Of a stretch of 50,241 nt of DNA, positions 24,629 to 33,084 are shown one piece after another; position 1 is the stretch's first letter, and every line of letters begins with the position of its first letter. The stretch covers positions 1 through 50,241 of the forward strand of contig SVGZ01000016.1 in NCBI GenBank assembly GCA_015056045.1, given 5' to 3'. A model generated the notes under the pieces. The model had not been told where the DNA came from and searched no databases. It saw only the letters and a list, made by a program, of their open reading frames with translations. Source of the DNA: Clostridiales bacterium (GTDB lineage Bacteria > Bacillota > Clostridia > Christensenellales > Christensenellaceae). The position numbers and the translations under genes were made by a program.

Positions 24629-24744
24629 ATGCGAAAAACCTTTTGTATCAAGACAGAATATGACAACCAAGCTTTTGGGAAAGCATTATCCGTGATCAAG
24701 ATCTGCAGCGTTATTCCGAAAGCAAATATTTTTTTATAAATCTA

Positions 24745-24773
24745 TTGTATTTTTATAAAATCGGATGTATGAT
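24745..24773 (+). promoter_or_regulatory. thiamine operon promoter
   Basis: TTGTAT (24745-24750), 17 bases, TATGAT (24768-24773). Transcription would start about ten bases before the first TPP aptamer. Confidence 0.65.
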
Positions 24774-24790
24774 ATGCCTGTAATAAACAC

Positions 24791-24908
24791 AGGGGAGCTT
24801 GCAGCAAAAGTTTTTGCAAAGCAGGCTGAGAGGAAGGTATTGCCTTCGACCCTTAAAGTTTTGTCAGTGACAAAACTCGACCTGATGCGGATAATGCCGC
24901 CGTAGGAA
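24791..24908 (+). ncRNA. TPP riboswitch, first of a tandem pair
   Basis: The THI-box core is present: GGGGAGC near the 5' side, CTGAGAGGAAGG with CCTTCGACCC for the pyrimidine arm, and CGACCTGATGCGGATAATGC with CGCCGTAGGAA for the pyrophosphate arm. A variable hairpin at 24855-24877 (AGTTTTGTCAGTGACAAAACT) is the usual extra stem. It binds thiamine pyrophosphate in the nascent mRNA. Confidence 0.95.
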
Positions 24909-24930
24909 GTCATACACAAAGATTTTTTAC

Positions 24931-24968
24931 AGGAGGCATCCAAAAAGGATCGTCTCCTGTTTTATTTT
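24931..24968 (+). terminator. terminator of the first TPP riboswitch
   Basis: An imperfect hairpin (24931-24941 with 24947-24958, small internal loop) is followed by GTTTTATTTT. It lies 22 bases after the first aptamer. Confidence 0.75.
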
Positions 24969-24980
24969 ACAATCGAATAT

Positions 24981-25096
24981 TTGGGGAGCTTGCAGCATTT
25001 TTGCAAAGCAGGCTGAGAGGAAGGTATGCCTTCGACCCAACAGTTTCACAAAAAATGTGAAACACGACCTGATTTGGATAATGCCAACGTAGGGAT
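24981..25096 (+). ncRNA. TPP riboswitch, second of a tandem pair
   Basis: A second complete THI box with GGGGAGC, CTGAGAGGAAGG with CCTTCGACCC, a variable hairpin at 25041-25063, and CGACCTGATTTGGATAATGC with CAACGTAGGG. The two cores are nearly identical, but the variable stems and one base pair of the pyrophosphate arm differ (GCGG/CCGC against TTGG/CCAA), so it is an older duplication kept by selection. Confidence 0.95.
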
Positions 25097-25110
25097 TTTT
25101 TGCAAGCGCC

Positions 25111-25153
25111 ACGGGGAACTTCCAAATCGGAGGTTTCCCGTATTTTTTATTTT
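25111..25153 (+). terminator. terminator of the second TPP riboswitch
   Basis: A 13-bp stem with two wobble pairs (25111-25123 with 25129-25141) is followed by ATTTTTTATTTT. It lies just before the thiS ribosome binding site. Confidence 0.85.
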
Positions 25154-25165
25154 GGAGGTGTAAAC

Positions 25166-25360
25166 ATGGTCAAAATAAACGGCACAGAACTGCCCATCGC
25201 AGGAAAAACAGTATCGGAATATCTTGCGGCGACCAACTATGACCCAAAGCGAATCGCAATCGAACGCAATGGCGAAATCGTATTGAAATCTCAATATGAT
25301 GTTACCGTTCTTGAAGACGGCGACAGCCTTGAAATCGTCAGTTTTGTTGGAGGTGGTTGA
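25166..25360 (+). CDS. thiS: sulfur carrier protein ThiS
   Basis: A 64-residue ubiquitin-like carrier ending in Gly-Gly-Gly (FVGGG), the end that becomes a thiocarboxylate for thiazole formation. MVKINGTELPI, LEDGDSLEIV and the length fit ThiS. The ATG at 25166 follows TTGGAGGTG; the frame extends upstream only through the terminator. It is the first gene of the operon and its stop abuts the thiF start. Confidence 0.94.
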   Translation: MVKINGTELPIAGKTVSEYLAATNYDPKRIAIERNGEIVLKSQYDVTVLEDGDSLEIVSFVGGG

Positions 25361-25990
25361 TTGACTAAAAAAGAATGGATGGATGCCCTGATCGCACGGC
25401 ATGGAAAGGAACTACACGAACGCTTTTCTTCTGCGGTTGTTGCCATTTGCGGTCTTGGCGGACTTGGGTCAAATATTGCCATCGCTTTGGCAAGAGCCGG
25501 CATCGGCAAGCTGATCCTTATCGATTTTGACCGAGTGGATATTACAAACCTGCACAGGCAGCAATACAAGGCAAAGCAAATCGGGCTTTATAAAACGGAT
25601 GCTCTTGCGGAAAATCTTTTGGAAATTGCCCCTTATACGGAAATAAAAACGATAACGGTAAAGATCACAGAAGATAATTTCGCAGATATTCTGAAAGATG
25701 CGGATATAGTCTGCGAAGCCTTCGACAAAGCAGAAGCCAAGGCAATGCTTACAAACGGAGTCCTCTCGCAGCTGTCCCATTGTTATTTAATTGCAGCTTC
25801 CGGCATGGCAGGAATGGATACCCCAAACACCATCAAAACACGAAAAATAACCAAACGATTTTACCTATGCGGCGATGAAGTAAGCGATGTAGCGGATACC
25901 ATCGGGCTCATAGCTCCGCGCGTTATGCTTTGCGCCGCACATCAGGCACACACTGTCCTGCGCATCCTCGCAGGCGAATATGAAGTATAA
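25361..25990 (+). CDS. thiF: ThiS adenylyltransferase ThiF
   Basis: A 209-residue E1-like enzyme that adenylates the ThiS C-terminus. The nucleotide motif [20 protein letters not shown] and [17 protein letters not shown] are typical. The protein is the short form, without the usual Cys-X2-Cys zinc pairs of MoeB-like members. The start is TTG at 25361, directly after the thiS stop, with GGAGGTGG in the end of thiS as its ribosome site. Confidence 0.92.
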   Translation: MTKKEWMDALIARHGKELHERFSSAVVAICGLGGLGSNIAIALARAGIGKLILIDFDRVDITNLHRQQYKAKQIGLYKTDALAENLLEIAPYTEIKTITVKITEDNFADILKDADIVCEAFDKAEAKAMLTNGVLSQLSHCYLIAASGMAGMDTPNTIKTRKITKRFYLCGDEVSDVADTIGLIAPRVMLCAAHQAHTVLRILAGEYEV

Positions 25991-26007
25991 GAAAGAAGGA
26001 TTTTATC

Positions 26008-26778
26008 ATGAACAACGATAAGCTCATCATTGGCGGTCACGAATTTCATTCCCGTTTTATTTTAGGTTCCGGCAAATATTCCATGAAGCTCATTGAAGCC
26101 GCTATCAAAGATGCCGGTGCAGAGATCATTACCCTTGCCGTCAGGCGTGCAAACACCAAGGAACACGAAAATATTCTGGACTACATCCCCGAAGGCATTA
26201 CCCTTTTGCCAAACACATCCGGCGCAAGAAACGCAGAAGAAGCCGTTCGCATTGCTCGCCTTGCAAGGGAACTTGGCTGCGGCAACTTCGTCAAGATAGA
26301 AATCATGCGCGACAGCAAATATCTGCTGCCCGATAATCAGGAAACCATCAGGGCAACCGAGATCCTCGCAAAAGAAGGCTTTGTCGTCATGCCCTATATG
26401 TATCCCGATCTGAATGCAGCCCGTGATATGGTGAATGCCGGTGCTGCTACCATTATGCCCTTGGCTTCTCCGATCGGCTCCAACAAGGGCTTGGCAACAA
26501 AAGAATTCATTCAGATCCTTATTGATGAAATCGATCTTCCCATTATCGTCGATGCCGGCATTGGCAGACCTTCGCAGGCATGCGAAGCTATGGAAATGGG
26601 TGCTGCAGCTATTATGGCCAATACTGCCCTTGCCACAGCAGGCGATCTCCCGCTGATGGCATCGGCTTTCCGTCAGGCGATCGAAGCAGGCAGAAAGGCA
26701 TATCTTTCCGGTCTTGGCCGTGTTTTGACCCGTGGTGCTTCTGCATCCGATCCGCTGACAGGTTTCCTGCACGATTAA
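26008..26778 (+). CDS. thiG: thiazole synthase ThiG
   Basis: A 256-residue TIM-barrel enzyme forming the thiazole phosphate from deoxyxylulose-5-phosphate, dehydroglycine and ThiS thiocarboxylate. [45 protein letters not shown] (Schiff-base Lys region) and [20 protein letters not shown] match the family closely. It acts as a complex with ThiH, encoded next. Confidence 0.96.
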   Translation: MNNDKLIIGGHEFHSRFILGSGKYSMKLIEAAIKDAGAEIITLAVRRANTKEHENILDYIPEGITLLPNTSGARNAEEAVRIARLARELGCGNFVKIEIMRDSKYLLPDNQETIRATEILAKEGFVVMPYMYPDLNAARDMVNAGAATIMPLASPIGSNKGLATKEFIQILIDEIDLPIIVDAGIGRPSQACEAMEMGAAAIMANTALATAGDLPLMASAFRQAIEAGRKAYLSGLGRVLTRGASASDPLTGFLHD

Positions 26779-26788
26779 GGAGGTTTTT

Positions 26789-28042
26789 ATGGAAAATCAA
26801 TTTTTTGTCGATTCCGAATATCTCTCCCCACAGGCTCTCGAGAAAAAACACAGATTGGAAACTGACCCTTTAAGCCGAAAAAATCACATGGAATATTTAC
26901 CGGGCATGGAGATCATCGAATCCGATATCTGCGAACAGGTCATATCGCAGATGAATTCTTTTGATTATTCTATCTATACTGCCCGTGATGTACGCGCTGC
27001 TCTTGACCACGCATCTTGCAGTATTGAAGATTTCAAGGCACTTTTATCCCCTGCGGCAGAACCTTTTCTCGAAGAAATGGCACAGAAAGCCAGAATAGAG
27101 ACAAGCAAGCACTTCGGCAATACCGTTTACCTGTTTACACCGCTGTACATCGCCAATTACTGCGAAAATTACTGCGTTTACTGCGGCTTTAACTGCTATA
27201 ACCATATCAACCGCATGAAGCTGAACATGGAACAGATCGAGCATGAAATGAAAGTCATTGCCGATTCCGGCATGGAAGAAATTCTGATCCTTACCGGTGA
27301 AAGCCGTGCAAAAAGCGACGTGCAGTATATCGGCGAAGCCTGCAAGCTGGCTAGAAAGTATTTCCGCATGGTCGGTCTTGAAATTTATCCCGTGAACACC
27401 GATGAATACAAGTATCTCCACGAATGCGGTGCTGACTATGTAACCGTATTTCAGGAAACATACGATGCCGATAAATATGAAACGCTCCATCTTTTGGGAC
27501 ACAAGCGTGTCTGGCCCTATCGTTTTGATGCACAGGAACGGGCACTTCGCGGCGGAATGCGCGGTGTTGCATTTTCTGCTCTGCTGGGTCTTTCCGATTT
27601 CAGAAAGGATGCTTTGGCAAGCGCACTGCATGTGTATTATTTGCAGCGGAAATACCCTCATGCGGAAATGTCGCTCTCTTGCCCAAGGTTGCGCCCGATC
27701 ATCAACAACGACAAGATCAATCCGCTTGATGTCGGCGAAAAACAGCTTTGTCAGATCCTTTGCGCTTACCGCATTTTCCTGCCTTTTGTCGGCATTACGG
27801 TATCTTCCCGTGAGAGCGCAGAATTCAGAAACGGTATCGTAAAAATTGCCGCAACAAAGGTTTCCGCAGGCGTTTCCACAGGCATCGGCGACCACGAAAG
27901 CAAATATACCGGCAAGGAAGATGATACTGCCAAAGGCGATGAACAGTTTGAGATCGACGATGACCGCAGCTTTGAAACGATGTATAAGGATATGGCCGGT
28001 GAAGGTTTACAGCCGGTTCTGAACGATTATGTCTATGTCTGA
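26789..28042 (+). CDS. thiH: 2-iminoacetate synthase ThiH (radical SAM)
   Basis: A 417-residue radical SAM tyrosine lyase that makes dehydroglycine for ThiG, the oxygen-independent route. The cluster motif CENYCVYCGF supplies the three cysteines in CX3CX2C spacing, and LILTGESRAKS and MSLSCPRLRP are family segments. AAGGAGG precedes the ATG by a few bases. Use of ThiH rather than ThiO fits an anaerobe. Confidence 0.96.
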   Translation: MENQFFVDSEYLSPQALEKKHRLETDPLSRKNHMEYLPGMEIIESDICEQVISQMNSFDYSIYTARDVRAALDHASCSIEDFKALLSPAAEPFLEEMAQKARIETSKHFGNTVYLFTPLYIANYCENYCVYCGFNCYNHINRMKLNMEQIEHEMKVIADSGMEEILILTGESRAKSDVQYIGEACKLARKYFRMVGLEIYPVNTDEYKYLHECGADYVTVFQETYDADKYETLHLLGHKRVWPYRFDAQERALRGGMRGVAFSALLGLSDFRKDALASALHVYYLQRKYPHAEMSLSCPRLRPIINNDKINPLDVGEKQLCQILCAYRIFLPFVGITVSSRESAEFRNGIVKIAATKVSAGVSTGIGDHESKYTGKEDDTAKGDEQFEIDDDRSFETMYKDMAGEGLQPVLNDYVYV

Positions 28043-28628
28043 TATTCTTTGCGTGACCAACCGAAAACTATGCCGTGAGGATTTCCAAAAAAGGATCGAA
28101 GAGATTGCATCCTGTCATCCTAAGGCGATCATCCTCCGCGAAAAGGACATGGAAGCGAATGATTACCTGAAATTGGCCGCCAAAATTATGAAGATTTGCG
28201 AACAGCATGGCGTCATGTGCATCCTGCACAGCTTTACCGATATGGCAATTTCGCTTCATGCAAAGGCGATCCATTTACCGCTGCATCTGCTTCGGGAAAT
28301 GACAGACGAGCAAAAATCCCGATTCACGCAATTAGGCGCATCCTGCCATAGTGTGGAAGATGCTTTTGAAGCACAGGCTTTGGGCTGTACGTATATCACC
28401 GCCGGTCATGTATTTGAAACGGACTGCAAAAAAGGACTGCCCGGAAGAGGTATCAAATTTCTGCGGAATGTATGCGCCGCTGTGGAAATTCCTGTCTATG
28501 GAATCGGCGGAATTGATGCCGATAATATCGCTTTGGTGCGTGATGCAGGTGCAAGCGGCGCTTGCCTGATGAGCAGTTTGATGGAGACCAATAATATCAC
28601 AGGGCTTATGAAAGCTATGGAGAAATAA
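28029..28628 (+). CDS. tenI: TenI-like / ThiE-like thiazole phosphate protein
   Basis: A 199-residue TIM barrel of the ThiE/TenI family. The segments ILREKDM, HLPLHLL, GHVFETDCKKGLPGRG and VYGIGGIDADNI match TenI, the thiazole tautomerase, more than ThiE. The His of GHVFETD and the missing ThiE-type PSPTK support that. It overlaps thiH by 14 bases, with two possible ATG starts (28029, 28035). A true thiE follows two bases later. Annotation pipelines may call both thiamine phosphate synthase. Confidence 0.85.
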   Translation: MSMSDILCVTNRKLCREDFQKRIEEIASCHPKAIILREKDMEANDYLKLAAKIMKICEQHGVMCILHSFTDMAISLHAKAIHLPLHLLREMTDEQKSRFTQLGASCHSVEDAFEAQALGCTYITAGHVFETDCKKGLPGRGIKFLRNVCAAVEIPVYGIGGIDADNIALVRDAGASGACLMSSLMETNNITGLMKAMEK

Positions 28629-28629
28629 G

Positions 28630-29271
28630 ATGACATTCAATAAAAAAATGCTGCTGCTCTATGCCGTAACAGACAGCGCTTGGGTCGGTAAACAGACCCT
28701 TTTAGAACAGATCGAAGATGCCCTAAAAGGCGGCGTTACGATCGTTCAGCTTCGCGAAAAAAAGATGGATCATGACAGCTTTGTAAAAGAAGCTGTTCAG
28801 GTTCGTGATCTTTGCCATAAATACCATGTGCCTCTGATCATCAACGACAATGTTGAGGTTGCCCTGAAAAGCGGTGCTGACGGTGTTCATGTCGGTATTG
28901 AGGATGCACCTGTTGCAGAAATCCGCAAGCGTGTTTCCGCTGATTTTATCATCGGTGCAACCTGCAAAACCGTTGAACAGGCAAAAACTGCCGAAGCTGC
29001 CGGTGCTGATTATATGGGTGTTGGCGCTGTATTCCCTTCACCGACAAAAACGAACGCCATTCGGATCACCAATGAACAGCTCCGTGAGATCGTTTCTTCG
29101 GTATCGATCCCTGCCGTTGCCATTGGCGGGATCAACTATGACAACATCTGCGAGCTCAAGGGCAGTTCTGTTTCCGGTGCTGCCGTTGTATCTGCGATTT
29201 TCGGCGCAGAGGATATCGAAAAAGCAACAGCTCTTTTAAAAGAGCGCATAAAAACTATTGTGGAAGAATGA
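28630..29271 (+). CDS. thiE: thiamine-phosphate synthase ThiE
   Basis: A 213-residue TIM-barrel enzyme joining HMP-pyrophosphate and thiazole phosphate to thiamine phosphate. IVQLREK, LIINDNVEVALKSGADGVHVG, GATCKTVEQA, VFPSPTK and AIGGINYDNI are the classical motifs. It begins two bases after the tenI stop, with GGAG inside the preceding gene. Confidence 0.96.
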   Translation: MTFNKKMLLLYAVTDSAWVGKQTLLEQIEDALKGGVTIVQLREKKMDHDSFVKEAVQVRDLCHKYHVPLIINDNVEVALKSGADGVHVGIEDAPVAEIRKRVSADFIIGATCKTVEQAKTAEAAGADYMGVGAVFPSPTKTNAIRITNEQLREIVSSVSIPAVAIGGINYDNICELKGSSVSGAAVVSAIFGAEDIEKATALLKERIKTIVEE

Positions 29272-29276
29272 TCTTT

Positions 29277-29305
29277 TTGATCATGAAAAAATTTTCCACT
29301 TAAAT
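29277..29305 (+). promoter_or_regulatory. possible internal promoter before thiD
   Basis: TTGATC (29277-29282), 17 bases, TTAAAT (29300-29305). The match is modest, but transcription would begin right at the foldable leader element at 29316. Confidence 0.3.
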
Positions 29306-29315
29306 TTGCCAAAAA

Positions 29316-29372
29316 GCTTCAGCGGTGTATTGGGGGCACCACCTTATACCGCTATATAAAACGATGCTGAAA
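29316..29372 (+). promoter_or_regulatory. foldable leader element upstream of thiD
   Basis: In the 118-base thiE-thiD gap, AGCGGTGTA (29321-29329) can pair with TATACCGCT (29345-29353), a nine-bp stem closing a loop with GGGGGCACCACC. TTCAGC (29318-29323) can instead pair with GCTGAA (29366-29371), next to the AAAGGAG site at 29376-29382. The two pairings exclude each other, as in a switch. No T-run follows, so any control would act on translation. Confidence 0.35.
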
Positions 29373-29388
29373 ACGAAAGGAGTAAAAA

Positions 29389-30201
29389 ATGAAACTAAAA
29401 ACAGCATTGACCATTGCAGGAAGTGACTGCAGCGGAGGCGCCGGTATTCAGGCTGACTTAAAAACCATGAGCATGAATGGTGTTTATGGCATGAGTGCGA
29501 TCACCGCACTGACAGCGCAAAACACGACCGGCGTGAGAGCAATTCAGGAATCAACACCCGATTTTCTGAAGCAGCAATTAGACGCAGTATTTGAGGACAT
29601 CTATCCCGATGCCATAAAGATCGGCATGGTATCATCCGGCGAGCTGATCCGTGTGATTGCGGATAGATTGCGGTATTATCAGGCAAAAAACGTGGTCGTT
29701 GACCCTGTTATGGTGGCAACATCCGGTTCTGCGCTGATGAAAAGCGATGCCATGCAGACTTTGATCACAGAATTACTGCCCATTGCGGCGCTTGTTACGC
29801 CGAACATTCCCGAAGCACAGGTGCTTTCCGGTCTGACCATTGAAACAAAAGAAGATATGGTAACGGCTGCAAAACAGATCGGAGACAGCTGCCATTGTGC
29901 GGTTTTGCTCAAAGGCGGTCACAGCGTCAACGATGCCAACGATCTCCTTTACATAAACGGCGAAGCGATATGGTTTAAGGGAAAGCGTATCGATAACCCC
30001 AATACCCACGGCACAGGATGCACGCTTTCCAGCGCAATTGCATCCAATCTTGCCAAGGGTTTTACACTTGCCGAATCTGTCCAAAGAGCAAAGAACTATA
30101 TCTCCGGCGCTTTGGCGGCAATGCTTGACCTCGGAAAAGGTTCAGGCCCGATGAACCACTTGTTTGACCTGCACAGCGATTTCGCAAAGGAGGCAAAGTA
30201 A
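29389..30201 (+). CDS. thiD: hydroxymethylpyrimidine (phosphate) kinase ThiD
   Basis: A 270-residue ribokinase-fold enzyme making HMP-pyrophosphate. ALTIAGSDCSGGAGIQADLKT, the pyrimidine-site VDPVMVATSG, LLKGGH and the anion hole NTHGTGCTLSSAIAS are conserved and the length is standard. It has AAAGGAG before ATG. It is separated from thiE by 118 bases with a possible leader structure. Confidence 0.96.
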   Translation: MKLKTALTIAGSDCSGGAGIQADLKTMSMNGVYGMSAITALTAQNTTGVRAIQESTPDFLKQQLDAVFEDIYPDAIKIGMVSSGELIRVIADRLRYYQAKNVVVDPVMVATSGSALMKSDAMQTLITELLPIAALVTPNIPEAQVLSGLTIETKEDMVTAAKQIGDSCHCAVLLKGGHSVNDANDLLYINGEAIWFKGKRIDNPNTHGTGCTLSSAIASNLAKGFTLAESVQRAKNYISGALAAMLDLGKGSGPMNHLFDLHSDFAKEAK

Positions 30202-30202
30202 C

Positions 30203-30868
30203 ATGACACGCTCCGTATCTTGCCGCCTTCATGATGCAGCCGCTTCTGTTTGGGAAACCTGCCTGAAGCATCCCTTTGTCTGCGGAATTGGCGATGGAAC
30301 GCTTCCGATCGAAAAGTTCCGCCATTTCATGCTGCAGGATTATCTCTATCTCTTTGATTATGCCCGTGTTTTTGCTTTGGGCGTTTTTAAAGCACGGGAT
30401 CCCGAACTGATGCGCATTTTTGCCGCCAATGTGGATACTATTCTTAACGGTGAAATGAAGATCCACCGCGAGTACATGAAACGCCTCGGCATTACAGAGG
30501 AAGAGGTTTTTTCGGTAAAACCTGCCCTCGATAACCTCTCTTATACCAACTATATGCTTTCCGTGGCAAACGCCGGCAGCCCTATGGAGATCATTGCTTC
30601 TATTCTCGCCTGCTCATGGAGCTATGCAGAGATCGGACAGGCACTTGCCGCTATTCCCGGTGCAGCGGAGCATCCTTTCTATGGGGAATGGATCCAAGGC
30701 TACTCTTCTGCGGAATATTCCGCCACAAATCAGGCTTTGATCGAGCTCATGGATTCTCTTGCGGCAAATGCTACCGAGGAACAAATCGCCTATTTGACAG
30801 AGATATTCGTCAACTGCAGCCGCTATGAGCTTGGCTTCTGGGATATGTCTTGGGAAATGCGGACATGA
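30203..30868 (+). CDS. tenA: aminopyrimidine aminohydrolase / thiaminase II (TenA)
   Basis: A 221-residue all-helical TenA protein that hydrolyses degraded thiamine pyrimidines for HMP salvage. HPFVCGIGDGTLPIEKFRHF, MLQDYLYLFDYARVFA and the catalytic-Cys helix ILACSWSYAEIGQ are present, with the C-terminal Glu region ELGFWDMSWEM. The ATG at 30203 has AAAGGAGG upstream. It shares ATGA with the ABC relic that follows. TenA usually partners a pyrimidine ABC importer, and here only a remnant of one remains. Confidence 0.94.
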   Translation: MTRSVSCRLHDAAASVWETCLKHPFVCGIGDGTLPIEKFRHFMLQDYLYLFDYARVFALGVFKARDPELMRIFAANVDTILNGEMKIHREYMKRLGITEEEVFSVKPALDNLSYTNYMLSVANAGSPMEIIASILACSWSYAEIGQALAAIPGAAEHPFYGEWIQGYSSAEYSATNQALIELMDSLAANATEEQIAYLTEIFVNCSRYELGFWDMSWEMRT

Positions 30869-31332
30869 GTATTCTATGCTTTGACAATGTTTCCTATCAG
30901 TACCCCGGTCAGGATTTTGATCTCATCGACGAGCTTTCCTTTTCTGTGGAACCGGGTTCCTTTCACTCTATCATCGGCATCAGCGGCTGCGGTAAAAGCA
31001 CCATTTTCCGCATGTTCAATGGCCTTTTGCAGCCAAAAAAGGGAAATATCTTTGTAAACGGCAACCCCATCACAGGGCAAAACCACTACTGCGGCTATAT
31101 GCCCCAAAAGGATATGCTGTTCCCTTGGCGGACGATCGGTGAAAATCTGGCGCTTCCGCTGGAGATACAGCGAAAATATACCAAGGCTGAACAGCGGGAT
31201 TTGATCGATGCCGCTTTTCTTTCGCAAACGGACGCATGCTGGCAGGAAAACATCGACTGGATGCTTAAACAGGGGTTAATTTCCGAAGCGGTCGCTCTTG
31301 ATGACGTTCGCGTTAATCTGCACGATCAATGA
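30865..31332 (+). pseudogene. ThiZ-ThiY fusion relic of a pyrimidine ABC importer
   Basis: The 155-residue open frame starts as an ABC ATPase: Walker A GISGCGKST (38-46), Q-loop MPQKDMLFPW (79-88) and LALPLEI. After about residue 115 it no longer looks like an ATPase. The ABC signature, Walker B and H-loop are all missing. The tail, QENIDWMLKQGLISEAVALDD, resembles the C-terminus of THI5/ThiY-type substrate-binding proteins. The simplest reading is an internal deletion that removed the rest of thiZ, all of thiX and most of thiY, leaving an in-frame join. It starts with ATGA overlapping tenA. ATP hydrolysis is not expected. Confidence 0.72.
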
Positions 31333-31367
31333 AAAAGAATAACTGCATACAAAGAGAATAAAAAGAA

Positions 31368-31394
31368 AACGGCGTGCATTTTTTGCACGCTGTT
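31368..31394. terminator. bidirectional terminator between thi operon and HAD gene
   Basis: An 11-bp stem with one wobble (31368-31378 with 31384-31394, loop of five T). Flanking A/T tracts are modest in both directions. Confidence 0.6.
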
Positions 31395-31453
31395 CTTATA
31401 AAAAATTTTGAGTTTTCTGATGAGCACCAAACAAATCGGAAGCTCTTTTTTCT

Positions 31454-32161
31454 TTACAGATTTTCGATAAACTGCCTGAGTTCGGCAAAACCGCCTTGCG
31501 GAACATCCGAAATATCGACATTTTTCTTGTTGACAAGGAATTCCGGCATGAGATAGACCATCATTCCTGCTTCTCTTGCGGAAAGATCATCCTCTGCATC
31601 ATTGCCGACCATTAAACATTCTTCGGGCAAAACGCCGAGTTTTTCCGCAACAGAACGGTAATAATCCGGATTCGGCTTGCAGTAATTGATGTTTTCATAG
31701 GTCGTAAAAAGGCTGAAATCTTCCGGCAAAAGCCCTGCCCAAGCCATGCGCTTTTTTGTTGCGATCGTTGGAAAAAGCGGATTTGTCGCAAGAGCCACGG
31801 TATAACCCATCTTTTTTAAATCACGGACGAGCGCAGGCGCTTCTTCGTTAAATCCGCAGATCTTCTGAATACGGTCAAATTCCTTTTCGTAGAATTCGGC
31901 GAAGTATTTTTCATCTTCGATGGCCTTTTCGCCAAATACACCGCAGAAATATTCCCAGAAAACCTTTTCGTTGCTCTTCACGCCCGTATTTTTGATCATG
32001 CGCATGGTGCCATTCCAGACGGCATTTTTGAGCTGTTCCGGGTCATAGCCATAGCGCACGAGCGATTTCGTCAGTTCCTTGAAATAGGTATAGATAAAAA
32101 GATCATAATCCATCGGGAGCAAAGTTCCATCAAGATCGAATAAAATCGTGGTAATTTTCAT
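31454..32161 (-). CDS. HAD-superfamily hydrolase
   Basis: A 235-residue phosphatase-type HAD protein. Motif I is FDLDGTLL (Asp nucleophile and acid), motif II lies around ALATNPLF, motif III is the Lys in YCKPNPDYY, and motif IV is MVGNDAEDDLSA. A helical cap follows motif I (about 20-90). It should dephosphorylate a small metabolite in the cytoplasm; the substrate is not readable. It is last in the marR-degV-HAD set, 25 bases after degV, with AAGGAGG upstream of ATG. Confidence 0.9.
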   Translation of the reverse strand: MKITTILFDLDGTLLPMDYDLFIYTYFKELTKSLVRYGYDPEQLKNAVWNGTMRMIKNTGVKSNEKVFWEYFCGVFGEKAIEDEKYFAEFYEKEFDRIQKICGFNEEAPALVRDLKKMGYTVALATNPLFPTIATKKRMAWAGLLPEDFSLFTTYENINYCKPNPDYYRSVAEKLGVLPEECLMVGNDAEDDLSAREAGMMVYLMPEFLVNKKNVDISDVPQGGFAELRQFIENL

Positions 32162-32186
32162 AAAACTTCCTCCTTTTGGTTCTATT

Positions 32187-33053
32187 TTACCTGTTTTTGC
32201 CGATAAAGAAAAGTACCAATGTACCGGGACCGGTATGTGCGCCGATGACTGTCCCGATAAAAGTCGTTAAGCGGACTTCGACACCGTAGCGTTCTTTGAG
32301 CTGTTTGGCGAGCTCTTTTGCTTCGTTTTCGCAGTCGCTGTGGGAAATGAAGACAAGGCCGTTTTCCGTATCTTCGGCGAGCTCACCGTATTTGTTGATG
32401 AGCGTCTGCATGGCGTTTTTTCTGCCTCTTGCTTTTAAAACATTGACGAGTTTACCTTCGTTGTTGACGTGGATGATGGGTTTGATGCCGAGCGCTTTGC
32501 CGACAACAGCAACTGTCGGGCTGATCCTTCCGCCGCGTTTTAAATATTCGAGGTCATCGATCGCAACCCAATGGTTGACTTTGAGCTTTAAAGATTCGAT
32601 ATAGGCGGCATTTTCCTCTGCGGAAAGACCTTCTTTTTTCTTTTCAACGGCAAGGTAAACGAGAAGCCCAAGACCGGCAGATGCGGATAAAGTATCGACG
32701 ATATAGATCTTGTTTTCCGTATATTTTTCGGCAAGCTGCTGTGCGGCAATTTCCGCGGAATGGCAGGTCGCACTGAGACCGGTCGAAAAACCGACATAGA
32801 AAACATCCTTGCCATTTTTCAGCGCTTCTTCAAAGATATTAAGAAAGGCATCGGGATTGACAGCGGAAGTTTTTGCCTTATCGCCGCTTCTCATGCGGTC
32901 ATAGAAGGTGATAATATCCATATCACGGTTGGAATACTGCTTTTCCTCACCTTCAAAGCTGAAACTCAGGTCTGCACAGGCTACGCCCCATTCCGCAAGA
33001 ACGGAAGGCGTAATATCGCAGGCAGAGTCTGTTACGATCAAATAATCTTTCAT
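32187..33053 (-). CDS. DegV family fatty-acid-binding protein
   Basis: A 288-residue DegV protein. The N-terminus IVTDSACDI, FSTGLSAT, VDTLSASAG, LEYLKRGGRIS and the C-terminal IGTVIGAHTGPGTL are hallmark segments. Family members (FakB) hold a fatty acid for phosphorylation by FakA, which is not in this window. It lies between a MarR regulator and a HAD hydrolase on one transcript; a lipid link for the regulator is possible. Confidence 0.93.
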   Translation of the reverse strand: MKDYLIVTDSACDITPSVLAEWGVACADLSFSFEGEEKQYSNRDMDIITFYDRMRSGDKAKTSAVNPDAFLNIFEEALKNGKDVFYVGFSTGLSATCHSAEIAAQQLAEKYTENKIYIVDTLSASAGLGLLVYLAVEKKKEGLSAEENAAYIESLKLKVNHWVAIDDLEYLKRGGRISPTVAVVGKALGIKPIIHVNNEGKLVNVLKARGRKNAMQTLINKYGELAEDTENGLVFISHSDCENEAKELAKQLKERYGVEVRLTTFIGTVIGAHTGPGTLVLFFIGKNR

Positions 33054-33084
33054 TGTTTCCTCATTTCTATAGCAAAAAATTTAT

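Noticed and set aside
30865-31332. Functional ABC ATPase
   Set aside because: No signature motif, Walker B or H-loop; the tail is of another family. It is listed as a relic.
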